From: JBOHWJ01 sp050736615
GTDB lineage: Bacteria; Desulfobacterota; Binatia; Binatales; Binataceae
DNA length: 42,829 nucleotides
Direction of reading: 5' to 3'
Assembly: GCA_050736615.1 (NCBI GenBank)
Contig: JBOHWL010000189.1
Coordinates: 1 to 42,829, forward strand
The notes beneath the pieces were generated by a model. It saw nothing but the letters and a program-made list of their open reading frames with translations, was not told the DNA's origin and searched no databases. The stretch's first letter is position 1, and each line of letters starts with the position of its first letter. Shown here piece by piece: positions 1-7,194 of the stretch. A program made the position numbers and the translations under genes.

Positions 1-50
1 TTCTTCGCTGCGCTCAGAATGACAGAGTCACCCCTTGTGCAGAGCATCCC
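1..50. repeat. Right-hand end of an interspersed inverted-repeat element
   Basis: The window opens inside a copy of the short repeat family found between genes here. It shows the inner arm TCGCTGCGCTCAGAATGACAG and then the outer end, which reads CTTGTGCAGAGCATCCC. The same outer end occurs near 8965, and in inverted form near 3917 and 5755. No open frame is carried. It abuts the stop codon of the epimerase-like gene. Confidence 0.7.
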
Positions 51-490
51 TAGCGTTTGAACCATTCGGCGGCGCGGGCCAGAGTTGGAAAGCCAGAGCC
101 AAGCTGGATCAACACGCCGTGGGAGGAACGCGGCGAAATATAGGCTTCGTAGGAGTTGGGAAACTCGCGTTCGTCCACCACGCGAACGCCTTGTTGCTTA
201 AGCTCGGCAACCTTTTGTTTTGAATCGGGGACTTCGAATGTCAGGTGATGGATACCTTCTCCGCGTTTGGCCAAAAAGCCGTGGAGGAATGAGCGCTCGC
301 CCATCGGTTCGAGCAATTCCAGCGTCGTCCCGTTGAAGTCGAATTCGAGGATCCTGTAACCGGCCTCGGGGTTGTGATGTTCGTAAAGAAAGCGCGCGCC
401 GAGAATGCCCTCGAAGAATTTGCGCGCCTCATCGGCACTGCTTACCGCGATTCCGATATGGTCGAGCTTTCCGATCGGCCGGTCCACCAT
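50..490 (-). CDS. VOC-family protein, methylmalonyl-CoA epimerase-like
   Basis: A 146-residue protein of the vicinal-oxygen-chelate (glyoxalase) fold, most like methylmalonyl/ethylmalonyl-CoA epimerase. That enzyme interconverts the 2R and 2S epimers of branched acyl-CoA thioesters in the cytoplasm. The first metal-ligand His is His11 in the LDHIGIAV strand, Glu58 lies in a LELLEP strand, and a His81-His82 pair lies in GIHHLTFEV. These match the spacing of two beta-alpha-beta-beta-beta modules, and the length is normal for the family. The last metal-ligand position, usually Glu in a GVLIEL strand, reads GVLIQL (Gln129) here, so the exact reaction is uncertain. A mutase that could use such an epimerase lies at 20017-21948. 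Other VOC isomerases or lyases remain possible. Confidence 0.75.
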   Translation of the reverse strand: MVDRPIGKLDHIGIAVSSADEARKFFEGILGARFLYEHHNPEAGYRILEFDFNGTTLELLEPMGERSFLHGFLAKRGEGIHHLTFEVPDSKQKVAELKQQGVRVVDEREFPNSYEAYISPRSSHGVLIQLGSGFPTLARAAEWFKR

Positions 491-559
491 GTCGTCGCAC
501 CCCCTTTACCGAGGCTGACAGATGGCCGCGCGCGGGCGCAAGCTTGATGAGCATCCGCA

Positions 560-1045
560 ATGAACACGGATGAAGCCTGGAAGATGCCGCCAATCGCCAA
601 GGTTTACGAGGCACTCGGCGCGTTAAGTGATGGACGCGTGCAAATCGAGAGCGCCACGCATGCGCGCGTGACCTCCTCGGCGGGCGACAAAGTCTACGAG
701 GTCGAGAGCACGACCGACGGCCGAACCATCTCCTCCAACGATAATGCGTCGTATTGGCAAGGCTATCTGGGTTATCCCGCGATCGCGGTGATGCTCGCGC
801 GCGGATTGTACCATCCCGACGCGGCGGTTCTGGCGGCGCTCGGCGGCATTGCGTGGAAGGATTTGAACCGCCGCCATCATAATAATTATGATCGCGCGAC
901 CGCGGACGTGATCGCCGCCGCCGAACGTGCCGGCCATGACCCGGAGCGCATCAAGGCCGAGGCCGAAGCGGTGCTGGCGGCCGTGCGCGCGTTGGCGCCG
1001 CTGCGCGGCCCTCGTCGCCGCCCTCCGCGCGTGACACCCAAATGA
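560..1045 (+). CDS. Hypothetical protein
   Basis: A 161-residue protein that I do not recognise. It is divergent from the epimerase-like gene and convergent with the lipoprotein downstream. The N-terminal two thirds look like a small alpha/beta domain. The middle (about residues 70-95) is hydrophobic and alanine-rich, followed by a basic His/Asn patch. The C-terminus ends in an Arg/Pro-rich tail. There is no signal peptide. No strong ribosome site precedes the ATG at 560; a second in-frame ATG lies at 584. Codon use is like the neighbouring genes, which supports a real gene, but no function can be given. Confidence 0.6.
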   Translation: MNTDEAWKMPPIAKVYEALGALSDGRVQIESATHARVTSSAGDKVYEVESTTDGRTISSNDNASYWQGYLGYPAIAVMLARGLYHPDAAVLAALGGIAWKDLNRRHHNNYDRATADVIAAAERAGHDPERIKAEAEAVLAAVRALAPLRGPRRRPPRVTPK

Positions 1046-1072
1046 GCTGGCGCCGCGGGGCCAGCGAAAAAT

Positions 1073-1690
1073 TCAATACTGATGCTGGGCGCGCCAGGTG
1101 CCTTGTTCGACGACGGTACTGCCTTGCAAACACGAATAACCGCCGTTGATGTTGGCGTCGGATCTCATTCCGGTGAAGCGGCAAGTCGAGCCATCGGGCA
1201 TCTGCACGCGTATATTCAGGCGTGCGCCGTTGACCGACGATAGTATGATTTTGCCTTTGTCGTTCATCTTGCGGCAGTTCATATTGCCGTATGCGCAAGT
1301 GTAATAGCCGCGCAGTTGTGGTCCCTTCTGGACCAGGGTGAAAGAAATCTTCTGCTCCGCGTTGCAGCGGTTCGGTGGCGTGAACAAATTGCCGCAGCCC
1401 GCCAGCGAAGTGCCGCGCCAGACGCCAATCACCGATCTTTCCGGTTTGCTCAATGGCTTTTCATCGTTGCCCAAAGGCGCGGAAGAATGAACGCCGGGGC
1501 CGCTGGATGCGGCCGACTGAATTGAAGATACCGAAACGCCATAGGGCTGTGGCGTCGAGCATCCGCCCGCCGCGATCAGAAGCAAGGCGCCGCCGAGGGT
1601 TAAGACGACGCGGCGCGGTGCCCGATGGATGCGCTTGATGAGGCGCGGCAAGAAGCTGTCAGGTTCACGAAGCGCTATGCCCATGTTCAC
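1073..1690 (-). CDS. Putative lipoprotein, six-cysteine domain, copy A
   Basis: A 205-residue exported protein. Basic residues (RAPRR) are followed by a hydrophobic stretch ending in a lipobox, LIAAGGC, with Cys44 as the predicted lipidated residue. A low-complexity Ser/Ala linker leads to a C-terminal domain of about 120 residues. That domain has the pattern GVW.G.S...C, RCN, YY.CAYG...C, an MPDGS.C.FTG segment and GGYSCLQG. The same pattern recurs in the protein at 1852-2415, so the two are tandem paralogues. The GTG at 1690 or ATG at 1684 could be the start; the basic segment next to the hydrophobic core could also be reached from a later start. Probably anchored to a membrane facing the periplasm. 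Family unknown to me. Confidence 0.7.
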   Translation of the reverse strand: MNMGIALREPDSFLPRLIKRIHRAPRRVVLTLGGALLLIAAGGCSTPQPYGVSVSSIQSAASSGPGVHSSAPLGNDEKPLSKPERSVIGVWRGTSLAGCGNLFTPPNRCNAEQKISFTLVQKGPQLRGYYTCAYGNMNCRKMNDKGKIILSSVNGARLNIRVQMPDGSTCRFTGMRSDANINGGYSCLQGSTVVEQGTWRAQHQY

Positions 1691-1851
1691 ACTCGGTCGG
1701 CTTTAATTCACGCGAACAGCATTGATATAGCAAGCCGTTTCATCGGATGCAGCGCTGAATCTCACGAAGACGCGATTTCGTTTCGGGCGGGCGATTGGCA
1801 AAGGAAGACTTCAGGTTGTTTTTCAGCATGACCAGCGGTGGATTGAAGCTG

Positions 1852-2415
1852 CTAATAGCTGCGTTGGGTACGGAAGTGGCCCTCTTCCAGTAATCCGCCG
1901 CCCTGCAGGCACGAATAGCCGCCCGACAAATGATTGTGGCGTGGTATGCCGGTGAAAAAACACATCGAGCCGTCTGGCAGCATCACCCGCATCATCAGGC
2001 GCCCATGCTTGATCGTGCCGTTTCTGATGACGCCATTTTCGTCGAGATTGCGGCAGACCTGGGTGCCGTACGCACATTTATAATAGCCGGTCACTTTGTC
2101 GCCAGACTGGAACATGGTCAGAGTGATATTCTGCCAGGCGTTGCAGCGCCCGGGATCGGGCATCCCGTTCAGGCACTGCGCCACCGAGACCCCCTCCCAT
2201 ACACCGGTTAGGCCGGATTTCAGAACGCTGGCTTCTCCGATGTCAGTGTTTTGCTGGCGCACGGGGTTCGCCGCTTCGCCGCCACTGGCGATGCCTGGCG
2301 CGGAGGCTACCGTATGCGTCGAATTTCCATTCTGGGAGGCAGCGGGCGCGCACGCCATCAGCGCCACACTTATCGCGGCGGCGAGGAACAACCGCGGTCC
2401 ACTGAAGCGAACCAC
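1852..2415 (-). CDS. Putative lipoprotein, six-cysteine domain, copy B
   Basis: A 187-residue lipoprotein paralogous to the protein downstream at 1073-1690. The signal peptide ends in the lipobox LMAC (Cys22). A Ser/Asn/Ala linker follows, then the same domain: GVWEG.S...C, GRCNAWQ, GYYKCAYG...C, MLPDGSMCFFTG and GGYSCLQGG. The six cysteines are in register with copy A, which suggests three disulphides in an exported domain. The GTG start at 2415 is well supported by a GGAGG 4 bases upstream. Same strand as copy A, but 160 bases apart with no obvious shared translation signals. Function unknown; a conserved stress or adhesion role would be speculation. Confidence 0.75.
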   Translation of the reverse strand: MVRFSGPRLFLAAAISVALMACAPAASQNGNSTHTVASAPGIASGGEAANPVRQQNTDIGEASVLKSGLTGVWEGVSVAQCLNGMPDPGRCNAWQNITLTMFQSGDKVTGYYKCAYGTQVCRNLDENGVIRNGTIKHGRLMMRVMLPDGSMCFFTGIPRHNHLSGGYSCLQGGGLLEEGHFRTQRSY

Positions 2416-2436
2416 TTCACCTCCCAGGAGCGCCTT

Positions 2437-2454
2437 AACGCAGCTCGCGGACTC
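2437..2454 (+). repeat. Isolated copy of the 18-bp repeat-family motif
   Basis: This 18-mer fits AACGCASCTCGCRGACTC, the internal motif of the interspersed element family (other copies at 4144, 5854, 5942, 23358 and 39447). Here it stands alone, just upstream of the copy B lipoprotein, in a 275-base space to the ligA-like gene. In the rest of that space I see only a TTGACA at 2623-2628 without a convincing -10 box. Confidence 0.55.
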
Positions 2455-2690
2455 GTTGCCTTGAATGCGACTTGCAGCGCGCGCACGAACCGCTGCGACT
2501 GTAAGCTTGCACGAACGTGTCCGTCAATCGGGATTTTTTTTCCTGTGCCTCCATGCCGCCGGTTTCCCGGCTTAAATAACGATCATGCGGTCCGGCTTCC
2601 ATTCTCTCCAACAGTTATGCGCTTGACAGGTTAGGCCCTGAAGGCGTGCGATGGGCGGCAGTCGCGAGAATATCGCGGAGGGCGCATCCG

Positions 2691-3026
2691 ATGGACCAGG
2701 GGCAGGTGAACGTTTACGGCATAAGCCGCTTGCTTTACGATCTCAAACGTCCTGAACATCGCGAGCGCTACCACGCCAATCCGGCGGAACTATATCGCCG
2801 CCATCAACTCGGCCCGCGCGATATCGAAATCTTGAGCAAGCCGGATTGGCAGGCGTTGGTCGAGGCCGGCGTGAGTATTTATCTCTTGACCAAACTTGCG
2901 GCCACAACCGGCGCCGACTTGCTGGCGATGGGCGCCGCGATGCGCGGGATCGAACGCGCACAATTGCTCCGCCTGATCGCGGAACAAAACGAGCACAATC
3001 GTCATTTCGCGATCGTGCCGGAATAA
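2691..3026 (+). CDS. LigA-type small subunit of an extradiol ring-cleavage dioxygenase
   Basis: A 111-residue protein of the LigA (protocatechuate 4,5-dioxygenase alpha subunit) family. This small all-helical subunit caps the active site of LigB. Family features are the YHANPAELYRRHQL segment, an L....W..L...G....LLTKL helix pair, and the end of the domain near residue 95. I chose ATG 2691 because GCGGAGGG lies about 9 bases upstream; an in-frame GTG at 2646 would add a basic, non-family extension. The stop is 13 bases before the ligB-like gene, so the two are translated from one message. It has no catalytic residues of its own. Substrate cannot be read from the sequence. Confidence 0.85.
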   Translation: MDQGQVNVYGISRLLYDLKRPEHRERYHANPAELYRRHQLGPRDIEILSKPDWQALVEAGVSIYLLTKLAATTGADLLAMGAAMRGIERAQLLRLIAEQNEHNRHFAIVPE

Positions 3027-3039
3027 CGGGAGGGACGCG

Positions 3040-3870
3040 ATGGCTCAAATCGTGGCGGGACTCGGCTGTTCACACGCTCCCTCGATCGCGCACGCCTACG
3101 ATACGGGTATCCGCGATGAGCCGGGCTGGCGTCCGCTCTTTCGCGCTTTTGAGCATGCCCGTGATTGGCTAGCGCGCCAGCAGCCCGAGGCCCTGGTCGT
3201 TATTTATAACGATCACATCGACAGCTATCCGATAGACGCCTGGCCCACCTTCGCAATCGGTGTCGGCGATGAACATACAGTTGCCGATGAAGGCTGGGGG
3301 CCGCGGCGCTTTCCCGCCGTGCCGGGTCATGGCGCGCTCGCGCGTCATCTGGCCAGCCACGTGACCGAGGCCGGCTTCGATTTGGTGGTCTCGCCGCGGA
3401 TGGAGCTCGATCACGGATTCCTCTCACCCATGCCGCTGTTTGGTAAGGCCTGGACCCTGCCGGTGGTGCCGCTCACCATCAACGTGGTGTTCGAACCGTG
3501 GCCGTCGCCGGCGCGATGCTACGCGTTCGGCAAAGCGATTGGCGCGGCGGTCGCGAGCTTCACCGATGACTTGCGCGTCGCGATTATCGGCACCGGCGGG
3601 CTGTCGCATCAGTTGACCGGTCCGGACTTTGGCAAGGTTTGCCCGCAATGGGATTTGGAATTCATCGATCGTCTTGCCGCCGCTCCGGAGCGGCTGGCCG
3701 CGTACTCGATGGCTGATTTTGCCCGGCTAGGCGGCGAGCATTCGATTGAAGTCGTGCAATGGCTGGCGATGCGCGCGGCGCTGGGTGAAAATGCTGCGCT
3801 GGACCTCAAGTTCTATTATCCATACGGCCTGATGGGCTATGGCATTGTGGGATTCAAGCTCCAGCGCTGA
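3040..3870 (+). CDS. LigB-type catalytic subunit of a class III extradiol dioxygenase
   Basis: A 276-residue protein of the LigB superfamily, which uses non-haem Fe(II) to open catechol-type rings next to the two hydroxyls. His12 in GCSHAPS and His59 in VIYNDHID match the two iron-binding histidines of LigB. A GTGGLSHQL segment near residue 190 carries the likely catalytic base, and a Glu near residue 236 (HSIEVVQW) is the likely third iron ligand. GGAGGGACGCG precedes the ATG. It pairs with the LigA-like subunit 13 bases upstream. Protocatechuate, gallate or another substituted catechol could be the substrate. Neighbouring flavin hydroxylases could generate such a catechol. Confidence 0.88.
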   Translation: MAQIVAGLGCSHAPSIAHAYDTGIRDEPGWRPLFRAFEHARDWLARQQPEALVVIYNDHIDSYPIDAWPTFAIGVGDEHTVADEGWGPRRFPAVPGHGALARHLASHVTEAGFDLVVSPRMELDHGFLSPMPLFGKAWTLPVVPLTINVVFEPWPSPARCYAFGKAIGAAVASFTDDLRVAIIGTGGLSHQLTGPDFGKVCPQWDLEFIDRLAAAPERLAAYSMADFARLGGEHSIEVVQWLAMRAALGENAALDLKFYYPYGLMGYGIVGFKLQR

Positions 3871-3916
3871 GCGGACGGCAACATGGTCTCGAATACCTCG
3901 AATCACTCCGCTATTA

Positions 3917-4054
3917 GGGAACCTCTGCACCAGCCTTTTTTTGTCATTCTGAACGGAGTCTGCGAAGTGAAGAATCCCGAAAAAACACAGGAAAAGCAGA
4001 AAGATCCGGGATTCCTCGCTGCGCTCGGAATGACAGATTGGGTCTTGGGCAGAA
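3917..4054. repeat. Interspersed inverted-repeat element, short form
   Basis: A 138-base non-coding element. Its left end GGGAACCTCTGCACCAGCC is followed by TGTCATTCTGAACG and an arm ending GAAGAATCCCG. A 27-base A-rich loop follows, then the matching arm CGGGATTCCTCGCTGCGCTC, GGAATGACAG and a degenerate right end. The two arms can form one long imperfect hairpin. The element fills the gap between ligB and the duplicated start of the HpaB-type gene. Confidence 0.75.
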
Positions 4055-4057
4055 GTT

Positions 4058-4284
4058 TAGGGGGATGACATGGCGGCAAGAACCGGTGCGCAATACCTCG
4101 AATCGCTTCGCCGCTAGCGGAGCCGCAGGCGCAGCGCGCAAACGAGTCCGCGAGGTGCGTTGCAAATTAGTGAAGGCTCCGGCGCTTTTCCCGCTGGAGG
4201 GCGAATCATAAAAGGTTTCGAGAAGTTGCTTAGGGGGATGACATGGCGGCAAGAACCGGTGCGCAATACCTCGAATCGCTTCGC
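4058..4284 (+). repeat. 54-bp direct duplication of a gene start flanking a 119-bp repeat piece
   Basis: Bases 4058-4111 and 4231-4284 are identical. Each holds the same ribosome site (AGGGGGATGAC), ATG and first 14 codons of the HpaB-type gene. Upstream of both, AGAAGTT is also shared, with a 3-base length difference. Between them lies 4112-4230, which contains the repeat-family 18-mer in reverse orientation (4144-4161) and related sequence. Translation from the first ATG (4070) ends at a TAG after 15 codons, so only the second start yields the full protein. A 13-base piece of the same sequence also occurs at 3892-3904. Confidence 0.8.
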
Positions 4285-5706
4285 GACGGACGCGAAATTT
4301 GGCTCGAAGGCGAACGCGTGCGCGACGTCACCAGAGATCCACGCTTGCGCGCGGCGGCGCTTTCAGTAAGTGAACTCTACGACCTGCAGCATCGCGCCGA
4401 TTTGCGCGACGTACTCACCTATCCGTCGCCCAAAAGCGGCGAACCGATCAGCCTTTCGTATCTGGAGCCAGCCAGCGAAGCCGATTTGCGCCGGCGCCGC
4501 GAGATGGTCAAGGTCTGGATGGACTGGTCGGCCGGCATGATGGGCCGCAGTCCCGATTTCGTCAATATCCACGTGACCGGCTTCGCCTCGGCTCATCAAT
4601 ATTTCGCGCGCGGCGGAGAGCGGTACGGCCGCAATATCCGCGATTATTACGAAGACCTGCGCGAACGCGATTTATGCCTGACCCATACGTTGCTGAGTCC
4701 GCAAATCGATAAGTCCAAACCGGTGCATATGCAGCCGCGGGAAGTCGCCGCCCGCATCGTCAAGGAAAGCAACAGCGGCATCGTGGTGGAGGGCGCGCGT
4801 TCGGTCGCCACGCTCGCTCCGTATGCCAACGAGATCGCGGTGTTCCCCTCGACCTATCTACAAAATTCGGAAGAAGCGCGGCCGTATGCGTTTGCGTTTT
4901 GCATCCCGGTGGCGACGCCGGGCCTGCGCTTCATCTGCCGACCAACCTTCAATGCCGAGGGACGCGTGAGCGACCATCCGCTCTCGGCGCGCCTGGACGA
5001 GATGGATTGCGTGGCGTGGTTCGACCACGTGACAATTCCGTGGGAGCGTGTGTTCATCTGCCGCGATATCGGCCTTTCAAATGGCGCCTTTATTCAGACC
5101 GGATGCATGAGCCATCTAATGCATCAATTTGCGACCAAGGATTTGGCCAAAGCTGAATTTATGCTGGGGCTCGCGATGGCGATGTGCGATACCGTCGGCT
5201 CCAGCGAGCAGCCGCATTACCAGAATTACCTTAACGAGATGATGAACACGGTCGAGTTGGTGCGTGCGGCGATCCGCGCGGCGGAAGCCGACCATGTGCC
5301 CGGCCCCAACGGCACGGTGTTGCCCAATGAGCAGCCCTTGTGGACCGTGCGCACGATGTTTCCTCAGCTTTATCCGCGACTGGTCGAAATCATTCAAATC
5401 CTTGGCTCGAGCGGGCTTGTGATGATGCCGAGTATCAAGGAGTTGAGTGGCCCGCGCGCGGCGGAAACGGAACTTTACTGTCAAGGCGTTTCCGTCCCCC
5501 CGGATAAGCGAATTCAATTGTTCAGACTCGCATGGGACGCCTCGTGTTCGTCCTTTGCGGGACGCCAAACCCTCTATGAGCGGTTTTTTTCCGGCGATCC
5601 GTGGCGGCTCGGCATCGCGCGTTGCCAAGCATACCCGCACAAGGACGAACTCAAACGCCGCGTTTGGGACTTCGTCGCCCGCGCGGCCGAATGGGACAAG
5701 CGCTAG
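4243..5706 (+). CDS. FADH2-dependent 4-hydroxyphenylacetate 3-hydroxylase (HpaB) family oxygenase
   Basis: A 487-residue protein of the HpaB/TftD family, which uses reduced FAD from a separate reductase to hydroxylate a phenol ortho to the hydroxyl. Family features are the MAARTGAQYLESLRDGR opening, a HTLLSPQIDKSKP segment near residue 150, a VVEGARSVATLAP stretch near residue 185, the WFDHVTIPWERVF strand near residue 265, and the helical acyl-CoA-dehydrogenase-like C-terminal half. HpaB proteins are usually about 480-520 residues, so this is complete. No HpaC-type reductase is seen in the window. It lies between ligAB and other flavin enzymes, consistent with making a catechol for ring opening. 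The 5' end is duplicated upstream; a full product needs the ATG at 4243. Confidence 0.87.
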   Translation: MAARTGAQYLESLRDGREIWLEGERVRDVTRDPRLRAAALSVSELYDLQHRADLRDVLTYPSPKSGEPISLSYLEPASEADLRRRREMVKVWMDWSAGMMGRSPDFVNIHVTGFASAHQYFARGGERYGRNIRDYYEDLRERDLCLTHTLLSPQIDKSKPVHMQPREVAARIVKESNSGIVVEGARSVATLAPYANEIAVFPSTYLQNSEEARPYAFAFCIPVATPGLRFICRPTFNAEGRVSDHPLSARLDEMDCVAWFDHVTIPWERVFICRDIGLSNGAFIQTGCMSHLMHQFATKDLAKAEFMLGLAMAMCDTVGSSEQPHYQNYLNEMMNTVELVRAAIRAAEADHVPGPNGTVLPNEQPLWTVRTMFPQLYPRLVEIIQILGSSGLVMMPSIKELSGPRAAETELYCQGVSVPPDKRIQLFRLAWDASCSSFAGRQTLYERFFSGDPWRLGIARCQAYPHKDELKRRVWDFVARAAEWDKR

Positions 5707-5751
5707 TGTTCGGTCCCGAACATCGCGGCAACAGTGAGAGATCCTGCGCTG

Positions 5752-5995
5752 CGGAAGCTCTGCACAGGCCCCGCCTGTCATTCCGAGCGCGTCGAGGAAT
5801 CCCGGAGCCTGTTCTTTCCCCAGCGGTTTTGTCTGGGATTTCTCACTATTTCGAACGCACCTCGCGGACTCGCTCGCCCGCGGCTACGCTGGAGGCGGAC
5901 TCCGTTCGGTATCAGTGGAGTCGCAGGCGGAACGAGCAGGCGAGTCTGCGAGCTGCGTTCAAAAAATGACAACATGGGCTTGTGCGGAGGTTCCC
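5752..5995. repeat. Interspersed inverted-repeat element, long form
   Basis: The best-preserved element here, about 244 bases. The left end reads CGGAAGCTCTGCACAGGCC then TGTCATTCCGAGC. The right end reads AATGACA then GGGCTTGTGCGGAGGTTCCC, a near inverted copy. Inside are GAGGAATCCCGG and TGGGATTTCTCAC arms, and the 18-mer motif at 5854-5871 with an inverted second copy at 5942-5959. No coding capacity is evident. It fills the 340-base gap between the HpaB-type gene and the luciferase-like gene. Confidence 0.8.
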
Positions 5996-6047
5996 TTAGC
6001 ATGCGCACGCGCCGCGGCGCATCGCGGATTGCACTGGAGAAACCCTG

Positions 6048-7118
6048 ATGGATTTCGGTGTATGCGTATTGCCCAAACCCGATCGCTGTGCCGAAGAGGC
6101 GCGCATGGCCGAGGCATCCGGGTTCAGCCACGTCTGGATTGCCGACACCCAGTTGATGGCGGGCGAGGTGTTCGTATGCCTTGCGCTGATTGCCGCCGCC
6201 ACGAGTAAAGTGAAACTCGGAACCGGCGTGGCTATCGCCGGAACGCGGATCGCTCCAGTGACGGCATGCGCGCTGGGCAGTTTGAATCAAATCGCGCCCG
6301 GCCGCGTGGTGTTCGGCATCGGCACCGGCAACAGCGCGCGCCGCGCGATGGGGATGCCGCCATACGGTCTACGCGATTTGCGCGAGCATGTGCGCGTGGT
6401 GCGCGGACTGCTTTCCGGCGGCCAGGTTGAGTATCGTGAGGGCGAGCAAACCCGGCTCATTCGCTTTTTTCACCAGGATCTGAATTTCGTCAACACGCGC
6501 GCTTCAATTCCGATTTACGTCGCGGCTAACGCGCCGAAAGCGATGGACCTGGCGGGTGAAATCGGCGACGGCTTTATCACTTCGCGCACCAATACGGTCG
6601 CGGGATGGAACGAAGCCTGGTCACGAGTCAGCCACAGCGCGCAGGGGCATGGTAAAGATCCCGCGCGGCTTTACACGATGTTGCTCACCACCGCCTGCCT
6701 GATGCATTCTGGTGAAACGCTGGAATCGCCGCGCGTGAAGAGCGCGGCGGGGCCATGGGCGGCGGTGGCACTGCATTCACTGTATGAGACCGCGAAGAGC
6801 ACCGCCGCGGCGCCGCCGCCGATTCGGCCACTATTCGAACGCTATAAGGCGTATCTCGATGATCGCGCCGTCCGTCATGATGACTATTATTTGGAACTCC
6901 ATGACGGGCATGGACTCTACGTCAGAAGCGAGGAGGAACGGTTCATCACGCCCGAACTGATCGCCCACACGACCATGACGTCCACGCCTGAAGTCCTGCT
7001 GGAGAGGCTGCGCGCATTGAGCGCGGCTGGCGTCAAGCAGGTGGCCTTTATTCCCACGCCTGGCGCTTACGCGGACTTCGTGCGGGAATTCAGCGAGAGG
7101 ATCATCGCGCGATTTTGA
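6048..7118 (+). CDS. Luciferase-like (LLM) flavin/F420-dependent oxidoreductase
   Basis: A 356-residue TIM-barrel protein of the bacterial luciferase-like superfamily, which uses FMN or coenzyme F420 for hydride transfer or mono-oxygenation. Features are the early ARMAEASGFSHVWIADTQ strand-helix pair, VKLGTGVAIAGTR near residue 60, the PGRVVFGIGTGNSARRAMG loop near residue 90, IPIYVAANAPKAMDLAGEIGDG near residue 165, and TSTPEVLLERL near the end. This layout is typical of F420-dependent LLM enzymes, but the cofactor cannot be proven from it. The start has GGAGA 7 bases upstream. It lies in the same direction as the hydroxylases on both sides and may act on the same aromatic or ring-fission product. 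Confidence 0.82.
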   Translation: MDFGVCVLPKPDRCAEEARMAEASGFSHVWIADTQLMAGEVFVCLALIAAATSKVKLGTGVAIAGTRIAPVTACALGSLNQIAPGRVVFGIGTGNSARRAMGMPPYGLRDLREHVRVVRGLLSGGQVEYREGEQTRLIRFFHQDLNFVNTRASIPIYVAANAPKAMDLAGEIGDGFITSRTNTVAGWNEAWSRVSHSAQGHGKDPARLYTMLLTTACLMHSGETLESPRVKSAAGPWAAVALHSLYETAKSTAAAPPPIRPLFERYKAYLDDRAVRHDDYYLELHDGHGLYVRSEEERFITPELIAHTTMTSTPEVLLERLRALSAAGVKQVAFIPTPGAYADFVREFSERIIARF

Positions 7119-7194
7119 AGGCCGAGATTAGAGAATTCAATCAACTATGATGCGTCAACGCGTTTGTGAAAAAACCAATTTGGGGGCAATTCAA

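Noticed and set aside
3883..4068. A 61-codon frame before the HpaB-type gene
   Set aside because: It lies within the repeat element and has no conserved features.
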